Of a stretch of 64,000 nt of DNA, positions 1 to 9,464 are shown one piece after another (the first letter of the stretch is position 1; each line of letters begins with the position of its first letter). The position numbers and the translations under genes are program-made. Under the pieces are notes generated by a model that had not been told where the DNA came from, did not search any database, and was given only the letters and a program-made list of their open reading frames with translations. This DNA comes from JABSSA01 sp039960995 (GTDB lineage Bacteria; Pseudomonadota; Alphaproteobacteria; Rhodobacterales; Rhodobacteraceae). Location of the stretch: contig JBDVKF010000085.1 of the NCBI GenBank assembly GCA_039960995.1, forward strand, positions 24,067 through 88,066, given 5' to 3'.

Positions 1-1156
1 CGTCCAAAAGAGACCGGGTGCCTGCTTCGAATTCGGAATTGAATTGCTTGACCAGATTCCGATTGATTTGAAATTGCTGGGTCAACAATTGAACACGTTC
101 CGAGTTGGCAACGTGACCGTTCCATGTTCTTTCCGCCAACTCGCGGACTTCGCGCATGGCGACATTGCGTTCTGACGTTGCTTGGTGTTTGCGTTTGATT
201 TCAGCACGGCTGCGCGCCTTGCGACCACCTTGAAGCAAGATCCAATTCATGCGCACGCCGACGAATGTGTCGGTTTCACCAGACCGATTGCCGTCAAGAT
301 CAGAACCGTGCCGAACGCCAGCGTTCAAGGAAATGCGCGGTTTGCGATCTGCTTCGACGACTTGCTTTTCATATTCGGCCCGGTCGATTTCGATATTTGC
401 AATGCGGACACGGTGGCTGTTTTCTACGGCCACGCGCAGCAAATCTTGCAACTTGCCGACCTTTACGCGAATGCCCGGCACAGACATTGCCGACGCAGGT
501 GGATGACCGACGATCCTTTTGTACCGCGCTTCGGCATCTTTCATGCTGCGGCGCATCTCAATCAAAACCAGTTGCGATGCCCGCACACGGTCTTGGATTT
601 GCAAACGATCCGAAACCGGTAATCTACCGCTTTCCACCAGATCGTTCACTTTTCGGCTAATGGCTTGATGATTGCGCAAGTTCCGAGCGGCGGCATCCAA
701 AAGGCGGCGGTGCCGATACGTGTCGATATACACTTCGGTCGCATTCAGAGCGAGCGTTTCTGATGCATCCAACAGGCGGAAAATGCTGCCGTCAACGCGT
801 GCGGCGTTTGAATAGACGAGGTTGGCGCGCCGTGCTCCGTCAAACAGAACCAACTCAGCCTCTAGCCCGATCTCGCGCGCAAACAATGTGTCACCCGAAT
901 CTGCCGCCGATAAAGATGATGGATCATCCAGGCGCTGCGCCCCAGCGCGCCCAAACAATGTCACCGTCGGCTGAAATTCCGATTGCAGTTTAAGCAGGTC
1001 ATAGGCATTTGCGCGGGCTTCAGACGTTGCCGCCAGAACACTGGGGTTGCTGGTTAGCGCATTGCGCACCGCGTCCTTCAAGGATTCTGCAGTTGCAAAT
1101 TGCGCCCCTGCAAGGAGGCTACTCAGGCTAAAGAGAAGAATAAAACGCGAAGTCAA
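1..1156 (-). CDS. TolC-family outer membrane efflux/type I secretion protein (3' end cut by window)
   Basis: The minus-strand reading frame is open from about 1156 to the window edge, so the C-terminus is missing. It begins with a short hydrophobic signal peptide (MTSRFILLFSLSSLLAG, ending near Ala-Glu-Ser), followed by the typical N-terminal motif of the family (SLKDAVRNALTSNPSVLAA) and long heptad-rich helices with few hydrophobic stretches. Members form the trimeric outer-membrane channel of type I secretion or RND efflux systems. The start is probably TTG at 1156-1154, because GGAGG lies 7 nt upstream and no ATG is well placed. No membrane-fusion or ABC partner is visible in the window, so whether it serves secretion or efflux is unknown. 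Confidence 0.85.
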   Translation of the reverse strand, partial: MTSRFILLFSLSSLLAGAQFATAESLKDAVRNALTSNPSVLAATSEARANAYDLLKLQSEFQPTVTLFGRAGAQRLDDPSSLSAADSGDTLFAREIGLEAELVLFDGARRANLVYSNAARVDGSIFRLLDASETLALNATEVYIDTYRHRRLLDAAARNLRNHQAISRKVNDLVESGRLPVSDRLQIQDRVRASQLVLIEMRRSMKDAEARYKRIVGHPPASAMSVPGIRVKVGKLQDLLRVAVENSHRVRIANIEIDRAEYEKQVVEADRKPRISLNAGVRHGSDLDGNRSGETDTFVGVRMNWILLQGGRKARSRAEIKRKHQATSERNVAMREVRELAERTWNGHVANSERVQLLTQQFQINRNLVKQFNSEFEAGTRSLLD

Positions 1157-1454
1157 AACGCGTCCTCCAAAAACTGTGACGATCAAACGGTCATTAAGCA
1201 ATGATTGAGCCTACTATCAGAGGCTTAGGCTGTAAACGATTGAATTGGGCAACCAATACACTTGAAAGTTAGAGCGAGCTTCCCGGTTGGGGGCGTATTT
1301 TGGAACATTATAGCCTTACGACCCGTCGTGATGGACGAATTGAGCAATACTTTGAAAAGCCAATCAAGTTAGATATCAAGTGAGTTGAGAGTACCAAACC
1401 ATCGGGGTCCCCGTGAGGGGAATTTTTATTACAACCTAGTCATATTGATGAATT

Positions 1455-1529
1455 TGGAGCGGGCGAGGCGATTCGAACGCCCGACCCTAACCTTGGCAAG
1501 GTTATGCTCTACCCCTGAGCTACGCCCGC
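1455..1529 (-). tRNA. tRNA-Gly (GCC)
   Basis: The minus strand folds as a complete cloverleaf. The acceptor stem is GCGGGCG/CGCCCGC, the D-arm begins GCTCAGGGGTAGAGC, the anticodon stem TAACC/GGTTA encloses loop TTGCCAA with anticodon GCC, and the T-loop is TTCGAAT closed by GGGCG/CGCCT. The 3' CCA is encoded. It stands alone, about 200 nt downstream of any minus-strand gene. The upstream TTGCAG (1574-1569) and GTATCT (1553-1548) are 15 nt apart and could be promoter elements, but this is weak. Confidence 0.97.
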
Positions 1530-1743
1530 TTCCTTGGGTGAGGCGGAGATACAAAGCTAGCTCGTGACCTGCAAGGGGAAATCGTGTGTTTTACAAAAAA
1601 ACTTTCGCAAGTTAGCTGTGAGGAGTTGGATCACGGGAAACTTGGCGTCCAACAAACGTAAACAAAGCGTTTGATGTCCCGTTTGAAACCAATTCTGCAC
1701 GGTGCAAGCAGGGCGATGTCATCTCTAGTTACTTAAGTAAGTG

Positions 1744-2133
1744 TTACTTTGGAGTCTCAGAATATTGAATTAAATCCCAACGGTTGCCAAATGGGTCGCG
1801 AAATACGGCGGCTGTTCCATAAGGCTCGTGCCGCGGGTCTTCTTCGAAATGAACACCCGAAGATTTGAGTCGTTGATGGTCTTTATCAAAATCCAAACTC
1901 TCTAGAAACAACCAGACCCGGCCACCACCCTGAGCGCCGATCGCCTGTTTTTGTTTTTCGTTGTCGACGCGGGCCAGAATGAAGGATGCACCGCCACCTT
2001 GGGGAGAGAGTTTGACCCAGCGTTTGCGCCCTTGATCGATGTCTTCGATTACCTCGAACCCCATGACATCTCTGTAATAGGCAAGCCCCGTTTCATAATC
2101 GGGGACGATAAGTGAAAGCGCTGACAGTCTCAT
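1744..2133 (-). CDS. VOC-superfamily (glyoxalase/bleomycin-resistance-like) protein
   Basis: A 129-residue protein with the paired beta-alpha-beta-beta-beta layout of the vicinal-oxygen-chelate fold. It opens with LSLIVPDYETGLAYYRDVMGFEV and ends with the characteristic FRDPFGNRWDLIQY strand. Such proteins are small metal-dependent lyases, dioxygenases or binding proteins; the substrate cannot be read from sequence. The first half lacks the usual N-terminal metal His (LSLIVPD), so it may not be a classical glyoxalase I. It is a single gene between tRNA-Gly and the pyc locus, with no strong ribosome-binding site before ATG 2133. Confidence 0.8.
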   Translation of the reverse strand: MRLSALSLIVPDYETGLAYYRDVMGFEVIEDIDQGRKRWVKLSPQGGGASFILARVDNEKQKQAIGAQGGGRVWLFLESLDFDKDHQRLKSSGVHFEEDPRHEPYGTAAVFRDPFGNRWDLIQYSETPK

Positions 2134-2571
2134 AAGCAGACTTGTGACACAGAGGGGGCGTAGATGAAAATGGAATACCCGTCAGGTATTTACATTGGGT
2201 TCATCGATTTTCATGGAACGCAAGGCGTTGTAGAAAAAGCTAACCGGAAACTGTGCACCGTATCGGGGCGGATATAGGTGCTTTTGACATGCAAGGAGGA
2301 TCCTGCAAGCAGGGTGGTTTCGCTGGTTGGTGTGAACCAGACATGCAGTCAGGGGGGTGATTCCCGGTTAGCTTGAATTTCAACATTTTTGGCAGAGGCC
2401 TAAGCCCGCAAAGCCAATACTCAATACATATCCTAACAAATAAATTTCGAAAAAACCGAAGTACTCGTTAACACTTAACAACAAGACACCTTAAAGCCGT
2501 CAATGTTGGTCGAAACGTGGCACCTTTGGAGCGGAAACCAGTTGTTTCCAACTAAGCGTCAAACCGAGTAT
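2134..2571. other. 438-bp intergenic region with a 138-nt inverted-repeat-bounded segment
   Basis: No credible reading frame is seen. An 11-nt inverted repeat (AAGCTAACCGG 2237-2247 and CCGGTTAGCTT 2364-2374) encloses a GC-rich stretch with internal pairing such as CTGGTT/AACCAG (minus strand). On the minus strand the closing arm runs directly into TTTTTC. It could therefore be a structured RNA with its own terminator, or an elaborate terminator 3' of pyc. The AT-rich rest (2380-2480) shows nothing I can name. I do not recognise SRP RNA, 6S RNA or any riboswitch here. Confidence 0.4.
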
Positions 2572-5500
2572 TTATTCGAATTCGATAAGCAGGTCCTTTG
2601 CATCGATTTGCCCGCCGGGTTGAACATGGACTGCGGCGATAACGGCATCGCGTTCGGCGTGAATACCGGTTTCCATTTTCATGGCTTCGATGGTTAATAA
2701 AAGATCGCCTTCGTTGACGCTTTGTCCGACCTGCGCGCCCACGGATGCGACCACGCCCGGCATCGGTGCGCCAATGTGATTTGGATTGGCAATGTCTGCT
2801 TTGGGTCTCGCCGCCGTCTTTGCTGCGATCATCCGATTTGGCGTCCTGATCACACGAGGATGGCCGTTCAGCTCGAAAAACACCTTAACTTCGCCGTTCT
2901 CATCCGTGTCGCCAATGGCTTGTAGTCGGATTTCCAGTGTCTTTCCCGGATCGATCTCTGCTGTGATCTGGTCACCCGGTTCCATCCCATAGAAAAAGTT
3001 CTTTGTCGGAAGGGTGCGTACAGGACCATAGGACCGATGCCGGCCCATGTAATCGAGGAAGACTTTTGGATACATCAGATATCCAGCGAGATCTTCGTCA
3101 TCGATCTCCATCCCATTCAGCTCACTGGACACGTCTGCGCGCACAGCTTCTAAATCCACCGGTTCAAGATGCTTGCCGGGGCGGTCTGTGTTTGGATTTT
3201 CACCCTTTAGAATTTTTTCAACCAGCGCATCAGGGAAGCCACCGGGAGGTTGGCCAAGATTGCCGCGCATCATGTCGACGACACTGTCAGGGAACGCCAC
3301 ATCTTTGGCTGGATCCTCTACATCGTCGCGTGTCAGATTTTGACTGACCATCATAAGGGCCATGTCGCCGACGACCTTTGATGAGGGCGTCACTTTGACG
3401 ATGTCACCAAACATCTGGTTCACATCCGCATAGGTTTGCGCAACCTCATGCCAGCGTTCTTCCAGACCAAGACTGCGCGCTTGCGCCTTTAGGTTGGTAA
3501 ACTGGCCACCGGGCATTTCGTGCAGATACACCTCGGAGGAGGGCGCTTGCATGCCGGATTCAAATGCGGCGTAATGATTGCGGACCGCTTCCCAATATTC
3601 GCTGATTTCGCGCACTGAATTGATGTCCAACCCAGTGTCGCGATCTGTATTGCGCAAGGATTCAATCACAGTGCCCAATGTCGCTTGTGACGTGTTTCCA
3701 GACAAGGCGTCCATTGCGCAATCAACGGCGTCAACACCCGCTTCGGCGGCGGCAACGATTGTGGCAACCGCGACGCCGGCCGTGTCATGCGTGTGAAAGT
3801 GGATTGGCAAACCAACTTCTTGTTTCAGAGTGCGCACCAGAATGCCGGCGGCACTTGGTTTCAAAAGCCCCGCCATATCCTTGAGGCCCAGAACATGTGC
3901 ACCCGCATCGCGCAGTTCTTTACCCATGTTTACATAGTATTGAAGGTCATATTTGGCGCGATCTGGGTTCAGGATGTCACCTGTGTAGCAGATGGTGCCT
4001 TCGCAGACCTTGCCGCTTTCGACCACGGCATCCATAGCGACGCGCATGTTTTCAACCCAATTCAAGCTGTCAAACACACGGAACACATCAATACCGGTTT
4101 GTGCTGCTACGCGGACAAATTCCTGGACCACGTTATCTGGGAAGTTCGTGTACCCGACACCGTTAGAGCCGCGCAGCAACATCTGGGTCATCAGGTTTGG
4201 CATTGCTTCGCGTAGATCGCGCAAACGCTGCCAAGGACATTCCTGCAAGAACCGATAGGCTACATCGAATGTCGCACCACCCCAACATTCAACTGAAAAC
4301 AGCTGTGGAAGGTTGGCGGCATAAGTTGGTGCGACCTTGATCATGTCCAGCGACCGCATGCGTGTTGCCAACAACGATTGGTGGCCGTCGCGCATGGTGG
4401 TGTCGGTGATCAACACTTGGCTTTGGGCCTTCATCCAATCGGCAACCGCTTGCGGACCTTTTTGTTCCAAAAGGTTGCGCGTGCCCATTTGGGCTTCGCC
4501 CTTAACCAAGGGTGGTTTTGGATCCTTCAGGTCTGTTCTTGGACGTGGACGGTCCTTGGTTTCCGGGTGTCCGTTCACGGTGATGTCGGCGATATAATTC
4601 AGCACCTTTGTGCCGCGGTCGCGCCGGACGCGGAACTGAAACAGGTCAGGCGTCTCGTCGATGAATTTTGTTGTGTATTCATTCGACAAAAACGTTGGGT
4701 GTTTCAACAGGTTCTCAACGAAAGCGATGTTGGTCGACACGCCCCGCACACGAAATTCGCGCAAGGCGCGGTCCATGCGGGCAATGGCTTTTTCAGGTGT
4801 CGGCGCCCACGCCGTTACTTTGGTCAAAAGCGAGTCGTAAAAGCGGGTGATGACACCACCGGCATAAGCCGTGCCGCCATCCAATCGGATGCCCATACCT
4901 GTTGCAGACCGATAGGCAGTGATGCGGCCATAATCAGGGATAAAGTTATTCAGTGGATCTTCTGTGGTGACGCGGGTCTGGAGCGCGTGACCATTCAGGC
5001 GCACGTCTTTTTGGGACGCTTTGCCTGTCGCTTCTTCGATTGTTTTGCCTTCAGCAATCAGGATCTGAGCCTGTACAATATCGATGCCGGTGACTTCTTC
5101 TGTTACGGTATGTTCGACTTGGACGCGTGGGTTCACTTCGATGAAGAAAAACTTGCCCGTTTCCATGTCCATCAAGAATTCAACGGTGCCTGCACATTCG
5201 TAATTCACGTGCTTACAAATCTTGTGTCCAAGATCGCAAATTTCAGTGCGTTGTTTTTCGCTTAAATATGGGGCAGGGGCGCGTTCTACGACTTTTTGGT
5301 TGCGGCGCTGAACGGAACAGTCGCGTTCAAACAGATGATACATGCCGCCATGTTTGTCGCCAAGAATTTGAACTTCGACGTGACGGGCGCGGGTGATCAT
5401 CTTTTCCAGATAACCTTCGCCATTGCCAAAGGCGGCTTCTGCCTCGCGACGGCCTTCCAGAACTTTCTCTTCGACTTCGTCCTCGGAAAAGATCGGGCGC

Positions 5501-6012
5501 ATGCCGCGACCACCGCCACCCCACGATGCTTTCAGCATCAAAGGATAGCCAACTTCGGCGGCCTCTTTTTTAATGGCAGCGACATCGTCACCCAAAACTT
5601 CGGTTGCCGGGATGACAGGAACGCCCGCTTCCATTGCGACGCGTCGTGCGCTGGCTTTGTCCCCTAAGGCGCGCATCGTCTCGGCCTTTGGACCGATAAA
5701 CGTGATGCCTGCTTTTTCACAGGCGTCGACGAATTCCGGGTTTTCCGAAAGCAGACCATAGCCGGGGTGAATGGCGTCCGCGCCGCATTCACGTGCGACC
5801 CGGATGATTTCTTCGATGGAAAGATAGGCCGCGACCGGTCCCATGCCTTCGCCAATGCGATATGCTTCGTCAGATTTAAATCGATGCAGCCCCAGTTTGT
5901 CTTCCTCGGCATAGACCGCGACGGTCTTTTTACCCATTTCGTTGGCAGCGCGCATCACGCGGATGGCAATCTCGCCTCGGTTAGCAATTAGGATTTTTTG
6001 GAAGTCTGGCAT
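2572..6012 (-). CDS. pyc: pyruvate carboxylase
   Basis: At 1146 residues this is full length for the single-chain enzyme, which makes oxaloacetate from pyruvate, bicarbonate and ATP to refill the TCA cycle. The domain order is intact: N-terminal biotin carboxylase (IANRGEIAIRVMRA at the start, ATP-grasp glycine loop GGGGRGM near residue 165), the HMGL-like carboxyltransferase (ITDTTMRDGHQSLLATR near 540, with FHTHDTAG further on), the conserved C-terminal carboxylase region, and a biotinyl domain with EAMKMETG, biotin on Lys1112. ATG 6012 matches the usual N-terminus. It is transcribed alone, with the radical SAM gene 100 nt upstream on the same strand. Confidence 0.97.
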   Translation of the reverse strand: MPDFQKILIANRGEIAIRVMRAANEMGKKTVAVYAEEDKLGLHRFKSDEAYRIGEGMGPVAAYLSIEEIIRVARECGADAIHPGYGLLSENPEFVDACEKAGITFIGPKAETMRALGDKASARRVAMEAGVPVIPATEVLGDDVAAIKKEAAEVGYPLMLKASWGGGGRGMRPIFSEDEVEEKVLEGRREAEAAFGNGEGYLEKMITRARHVEVQILGDKHGGMYHLFERDCSVQRRNQKVVERAPAPYLSEKQRTEICDLGHKICKHVNYECAGTVEFLMDMETGKFFFIEVNPRVQVEHTVTEEVTGIDIVQAQILIAEGKTIEEATGKASQKDVRLNGHALQTRVTTEDPLNNFIPDYGRITAYRSATGMGIRLDGGTAYAGGVITRFYDSLLTKVTAWAPTPEKAIARMDRALREFRVRGVSTNIAFVENLLKHPTFLSNEYTTKFIDETPDLFQFRVRRDRGTKVLNYIADITVNGHPETKDRPRPRTDLKDPKPPLVKGEAQMGTRNLLEQKGPQAVADWMKAQSQVLITDTTMRDGHQSLLATRMRSLDMIKVAPTYAANLPQLFSVECWGGATFDVAYRFLQECPWQRLRDLREAMPNLMTQMLLRGSNGVGYTNFPDNVVQEFVRVAAQTGIDVFRVFDSLNWVENMRVAMDAVVESGKVCEGTICYTGDILNPDRAKYDLQYYVNMGKELRDAGAHVLGLKDMAGLLKPSAAGILVRTLKQEVGLPIHFHTHDTAGVAVATIVAAAEAGVDAVDCAMDALSGNTSQATLGTVIESLRNTDRDTGLDINSVREISEYWEAVRNHYAAFESGMQAPSSEVYLHEMPGGQFTNLKAQARSLGLEERWHEVAQTYADVNQMFGDIVKVTPSSKVVGDMALMMVSQNLTRDDVEDPAKDVAFPDSVVDMMRGNLGQPPGGFPDALVEKILKGENPNTDRPGKHLEPVDLEAVRADVSSELNGMEIDDEDLAGYLMYPKVFLDYMGRHRSYGPVRTLPTKNFFYGMEPGDQITAEIDPGKTLEIRLQAIGDTDENGEVKVFFELNGHPRVIRTPNRMIAAKTAARPKADIANPNHIGAPMPGVVASVGAQVGQSVNEGDLLLTIEAMKMETGIHAERDAVIAAVHVQPGGQIDAKDLLIEFE

Positions 6013-6113
6013 GACTTAAGTCCCCGATTGGCAGCTTTTTGCATTTGCAGCGTCGTTTATGACGTTTTGGTGACAGGGTAAATGCGTTGAATTGGGTACG
6101 AGGTGGAATTGCA

Positions 6114-7628
6114 TCACTTGCCAACGGTTTTGGCCAGTTTGACACGTGCCATCGCGTCTTCTGGCAAGCCTTGTGTGCTGCCCCAAAACGACGCAACATT
6201 TTGGCCCTTGGCGCGGCTACGCCCTCCCTTGAACCCAAGGACTTCGCGCAAAACGACACCTCGGCCCATCCGGGTATACCATCGCATTGCATGACGAATA
6301 TCCAAGTTGGTATGAAAATAAGTACGCCAGATCGCTTTGGGCCGCAGTTGCAATGTCATTTCTATCAGCTTGACCCATAAAAATATACGCAAGGGCGGCA
6401 CGTTGGGACAATCCAGCACTTGGTGCTTGTAATCCCATCGCCGCAAGTCTGGTTCGATGACTTTGCGATGGGAGGACGCAGCAAAAAAAGGGGTCCAGCG
6501 ATGCGGGGTCGCGAAAACGGACATGATTTGATCGGGATCATAACGCAGCAGAGACCGCAATAGACGCCAATAATCCGCGTCCGTTTCCTCCTCAAACCCA
6601 ATGGCAAATGTGCATAACCCGATCATATCATTTTGCCGCAACAGCTTGATCGCTGTTTGGTCTGTTGTTTGATCGCTGCCTTTGCGAACAGTCGCTAACG
6701 TGGTCTGATCGGTCCCCTCCAATCCCATCAAGAATCGTATGACGCCTGCGCGTTTGTACAGAGGCATCAAATCAGCATCTCGAACGATGTCACCGGCGCG
6801 GGTTGACCCGACGATCAACACGTTGACGTCCAATTCTATCAATGCCTCCAAAAAAGCACGCCACATCCGGCGCGAAGATGTCGGGTTTTCGTCGGCAAGA
6901 TTGATCAATTCAATCCCGTGTTCCCGCACCAGCCACGCGATTTCTTGCGCGAACTTAACGGGATCACGGTGCCGCCATCGCGTCCAAAATCCACGTTGCC
7001 CGCAATAGGTACACAAGTGCGGGCAGCCTCGCGAAAATTGCAGGATAACCGCGCGCTTTCCGCCCCAATAGGAATAATCCTTAAAGTCGATCAGCTCCCA
7101 CCCGATCCGGTGCGCATCCAAATCCTGCAGCATGGGGGCTAACGGGGTTGCTTTTGGTCCGTCAGGGGCGTGGTAGGCAAGTCCTCGAATGTGAGACAGA
7201 TCAACATTGTCGCGCAGTGCACACATCAAATTGCAAACGGTCGCTTCGCCTTCGCCTCTGACGATCACGTCGATTTGCGGACATGCGCGCAGCACGTCGT
7301 CCCAATGATAGGTCGGGAAAACACCACCATATATGAGTGTTAGGTTTGGATGATTACGACGCAACATCTCTGTCAGGACCACGATTGTTGGATGGGCTGA
7401 CGTCGATCCAGAATGTCCTATCAAAACGGCATCAGGGTTCATTTGCGATACGCGGTCCGCAATGTCCGTCAGTTCCAGATTTTCGCGATCTGCGTTCAAC
7501 AGGTTGACGTCAAACCCTGCATCGATCAACGAACCACCGATCGAGAGCAATCCTAAGGGAGGTAAATGCTCCTTGGGAACGCGACTGCCGATGGCTGTGT
7601 GAGGGGGATTGATCAACAACAGTTTCAT
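6114..7628 (-). CDS. B12-binding radical SAM protein (BchE-like class)
   Basis: A 504-residue protein. The N-terminal half is a cobalamin-binding Rossmann domain (MKLLLINPP start, PPLGLLSIGGSL, then IGHSGSTSAHP). It is followed by a radical SAM core with the 4Fe-4S motif CPHLCTYC (CxxxCxxC) and a C-terminal region rich in Arg and Trp. This architecture is shared with BchE (anaerobic Mg-protoporphyrin ester cyclase) and many methyltransferases. No photosynthesis gene lies nearby and the N-terminus differs from the BchE I remember, so the reaction is unassigned. ATG 7628 is preferred because GGAG sits 6 nt upstream. The 2-hydroxy-acid dehydrogenase gene lies just upstream on the same strand and may be co-transcribed. 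Confidence 0.82.
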   Translation of the reverse strand: MKLLLINPPHTAIGSRVPKEHLPPLGLLSIGGSLIDAGFDVNLLNADRENLELTDIADRVSQMNPDAVLIGHSGSTSAHPTIVVLTEMLRRNHPNLTLIYGGVFPTYHWDDVLRACPQIDVIVRGEGEATVCNLMCALRDNVDLSHIRGLAYHAPDGPKATPLAPMLQDLDAHRIGWELIDFKDYSYWGGKRAVILQFSRGCPHLCTYCGQRGFWTRWRHRDPVKFAQEIAWLVREHGIELINLADENPTSSRRMWRAFLEALIELDVNVLIVGSTRAGDIVRDADLMPLYKRAGVIRFLMGLEGTDQTTLATVRKGSDQTTDQTAIKLLRQNDMIGLCTFAIGFEEETDADYWRLLRSLLRYDPDQIMSVFATPHRWTPFFAASSHRKVIEPDLRRWDYKHQVLDCPNVPPLRIFLWVKLIEMTLQLRPKAIWRTYFHTNLDIRHAMRWYTRMGRGVVLREVLGFKGGRSRAKGQNVASFWGSTQGLPEDAMARVKLAKTVGK

Positions 7629-7714
7629 CATGTGCTCCAACAGGTTGTGTTGAAGAGATCAGTAAAGCTCGGATATGGGGATCAATCGCAGCATTTGCGC
7701 AGAGGTTGCGCAGT

Positions 7715-8854
7715 TTAAGTCAGATCAATGGGTTGGGGGAGGTGAGCGAGGTCTTTGGCACCCAGTTGACCCATATTGGCTTGAAGATCCTTGCGCAAAA
7801 TCTCCACGAGGTGGGCGGGGCCAGTTGATCCAATTGCAGCGAGCGCATAATGCCAGGCGCGTCCCAACATAACAAAATCGGCCCCTTTGGCCAAAGCCCT
7901 GAGAATGTCCAAGCCGCCTTCGATGCCGCTATCGAAGATCAAAGGAATGTCGCAGGATGATCGAATATCAGGCAATGTTTCGATGCTGGATAAACTGGCG
8001 TCAAATTGACGGCCCGAATGGTTTGAAACCCAAATCGCGTCAACGCCCATGTGTGCCAATCGATTGGCATCAGTTGGGCGCATGACACCCTTAACGATAA
8101 ATGGACCATCCCAATGGTCGCGCAGCCATTTGACATAGTCCCAATCTGGCGAAGTTCTCAGCAAATACCCGATATGTGCGGTTGAAGACAGGCTTTGGGT
8201 GGGTGTGGTGTTATAAGCATCTAACATACGCATGCGGGGCATACCGTGGCGCATTGTTCCAAGTGCCCAATGCGGGCGCGCGGCCGCTTGGGCCAACAAG
8301 CGTGGCGTCAATTTAGGTGGTTGAGTTAGGCCCGCCCGCGTCTGACGTTCGCGACGCGATGCCACTGGAACATCCACTGTCAGAACAAGCGTTCCAAATC
8401 CAGCAGAGCGTGCACGACGCAGCATGTCGAGCCGTATGTCTGGGTCACGTGGTGGGTACATTTGGAACCAAGCATTGTCGCCCAATGTGTCTGCGACATC
8501 TTCTGGGGATGCGGCGGCCACAGTCGACAAAGTGTAGGGGATGTTCACCTTTGCAGCCGTCGCTGCCAATTGTCGTTCGGCGTTTGGCCAGATCAACCCG
8601 GACATGCCAATCGGCGCGATCCCGAAAGGCAATGGCAAGGTTTGCCCCAAAAAGGATACGGACAAGCTTGGTTCAAATTCTCCGTGTAAAATCGAAGGGG
8701 TAAAGCCGATCTTGTCGAGTGCCGTGCGGTTGCGTGTGGTTGTCGCTTCGGTTCCGGTGCCACTGTCCAGGTATTCCCAAACAAAATGGGGAATGCGCTG
8801 TTTGGCCTTGCGGCGCAAATCTGAGATAGCAGGAAAGCGGGCATCAAGGTTCAT
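7715..8854 (-). CDS. FMN-dependent alpha-hydroxy acid dehydrogenase (L-lactate dehydrogenase/glycolate oxidase family)
   Basis: A 379-residue TIM-barrel flavoprotein. Family hallmarks are DLRRKAKQRIPHFVWEYLDSGTG at the N-terminus, PFGIAPIGMSGLIWP, the FMN-contacting WFQMYPPRD and VLTVDVPV strands, and the active-site block WVSNHSGRQFDASLSSIETLP with the catalytic His and Arg. IFDSGIEGGLDILRALAKGADFVMLGRAWHYAL forms the phosphate-binding end. The family oxidises L-lactate, glycolate, mandelate or related acids. The exact substrate cannot be settled; LldD is a reasonable guess. The gene precedes the B12 radical SAM gene by 86 nt on the same strand. Confidence 0.9.
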   Translation of the reverse strand: MNLDARFPAISDLRRKAKQRIPHFVWEYLDSGTGTEATTTRNRTALDKIGFTPSILHGEFEPSLSVSFLGQTLPLPFGIAPIGMSGLIWPNAERQLAATAAKVNIPYTLSTVAAASPEDVADTLGDNAWFQMYPPRDPDIRLDMLRRARSAGFGTLVLTVDVPVASRRERQTRAGLTQPPKLTPRLLAQAAARPHWALGTMRHGMPRMRMLDAYNTTPTQSLSSTAHIGYLLRTSPDWDYVKWLRDHWDGPFIVKGVMRPTDANRLAHMGVDAIWVSNHSGRQFDASLSSIETLPDIRSSCDIPLIFDSGIEGGLDILRALAKGADFVMLGRAWHYALAAIGSTGPAHLVEILRKDLQANMGQLGAKDLAHLPQPIDLT

Positions 8855-8999
8855 CCGGTTTTAGGCCATGATTTTTGAGATATGATCAAGGTGTAATGCG
8901 ACCCTTCAGGAAACAGAAACCAAGGTTGCCGAAAGAGATAGGTGTAAAACCGGGGCTGGCGTATTCTTTTTTGGAATTTCGCGAGTGAGGTTTAACAGT

Positions 9000-9464
9000 A
9001 TGATACGCGTCTTTTACACAAGTGATCTGACCAATGGTGTAGATCGTAGCATGATCGAGAACATTCTTTGCGCATCAAGGAAGAACAATGAACGTGACGA
9101 CATTACGGGTTTCTTAATTTTGCACGAAAACAAGATCATGCAATTGCTTGAAGACCCAGAAGACGAAGTGGAAGCATGTGTAAAACGTATTGCACAAGAC
9201 CCAAGGCACAGGACAACCGGTCGGATTATGAAGTCAATGGCAACCCAAAGAGCGTTCAAAGGGTGGAGCATGGGCTGTGCGAACATAGAAGATATGTCTC
9301 CGGCCGTGTCCGATTGTGTGCGTGATCTTTATCAGGTTGCAGACCGTGTCGAAGAGGCGCGATCGCAGGAAATCCATTGGGAAAGTCAGTCGGCAGGACG
9401 ATTGATAAGGTCGTTTCTCACTCAGTTTTCGGAATTTAATAAACGGAACAGTGCGACAGCTTAG
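9000..9464 (+). CDS. BLUF-domain blue-light sensor
   Basis: A 154-residue stand-alone BLUF protein that should bind FAD and sense blue light. By alignment from memory with AppA, every key residue is present at matching spacing: Tyr6 (AppA Tyr21), Asn30 in NNERDDITG (Asn45), Gln48 in KIMQLLED (Gln63), and Trp89 and Met91 in GWSMG (Trp104, Met106). After the domain come about 50 residues of mostly helical sequence with no recognised output domain, so signalling probably works by protein contact. ATG 9000 is chosen over GTG 8985 because GTGAGG provides a ribosome-binding site 9 nt upstream. No obvious partner gene is adjacent. Confidence 0.92.
   Translation: MIRVFYTSDLTNGVDRSMIENILCASRKNNERDDITGFLILHENKIMQLLEDPEDEVEACVKRIAQDPRHRTTGRIMKSMATQRAFKGWSMGCANIEDMSPAVSDCVRDLYQVADRVEEARSQEIHWESQSAGRLIRSFLTQFSEFNKRNSATA

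Noticed and set aside
1409..1427. CCCC-GTGA-GGGG hairpin followed by AATTTTTA on the plus strand
   Set aside because: Terminator-like only in the plus direction, but nothing transcribed in that direction is upstream; the stem is just 4 bp.
1385..1567. 60-residue plus-strand frame
   Set aside because: It covers the tRNA-Gly gene and has no coding character.
4378..5265. 295-residue frame antisense to pyc
   Set aside because: The opposite strand encodes an unmistakable pyruvate carboxylase; the antisense frame shows no domain, only shadow coding.
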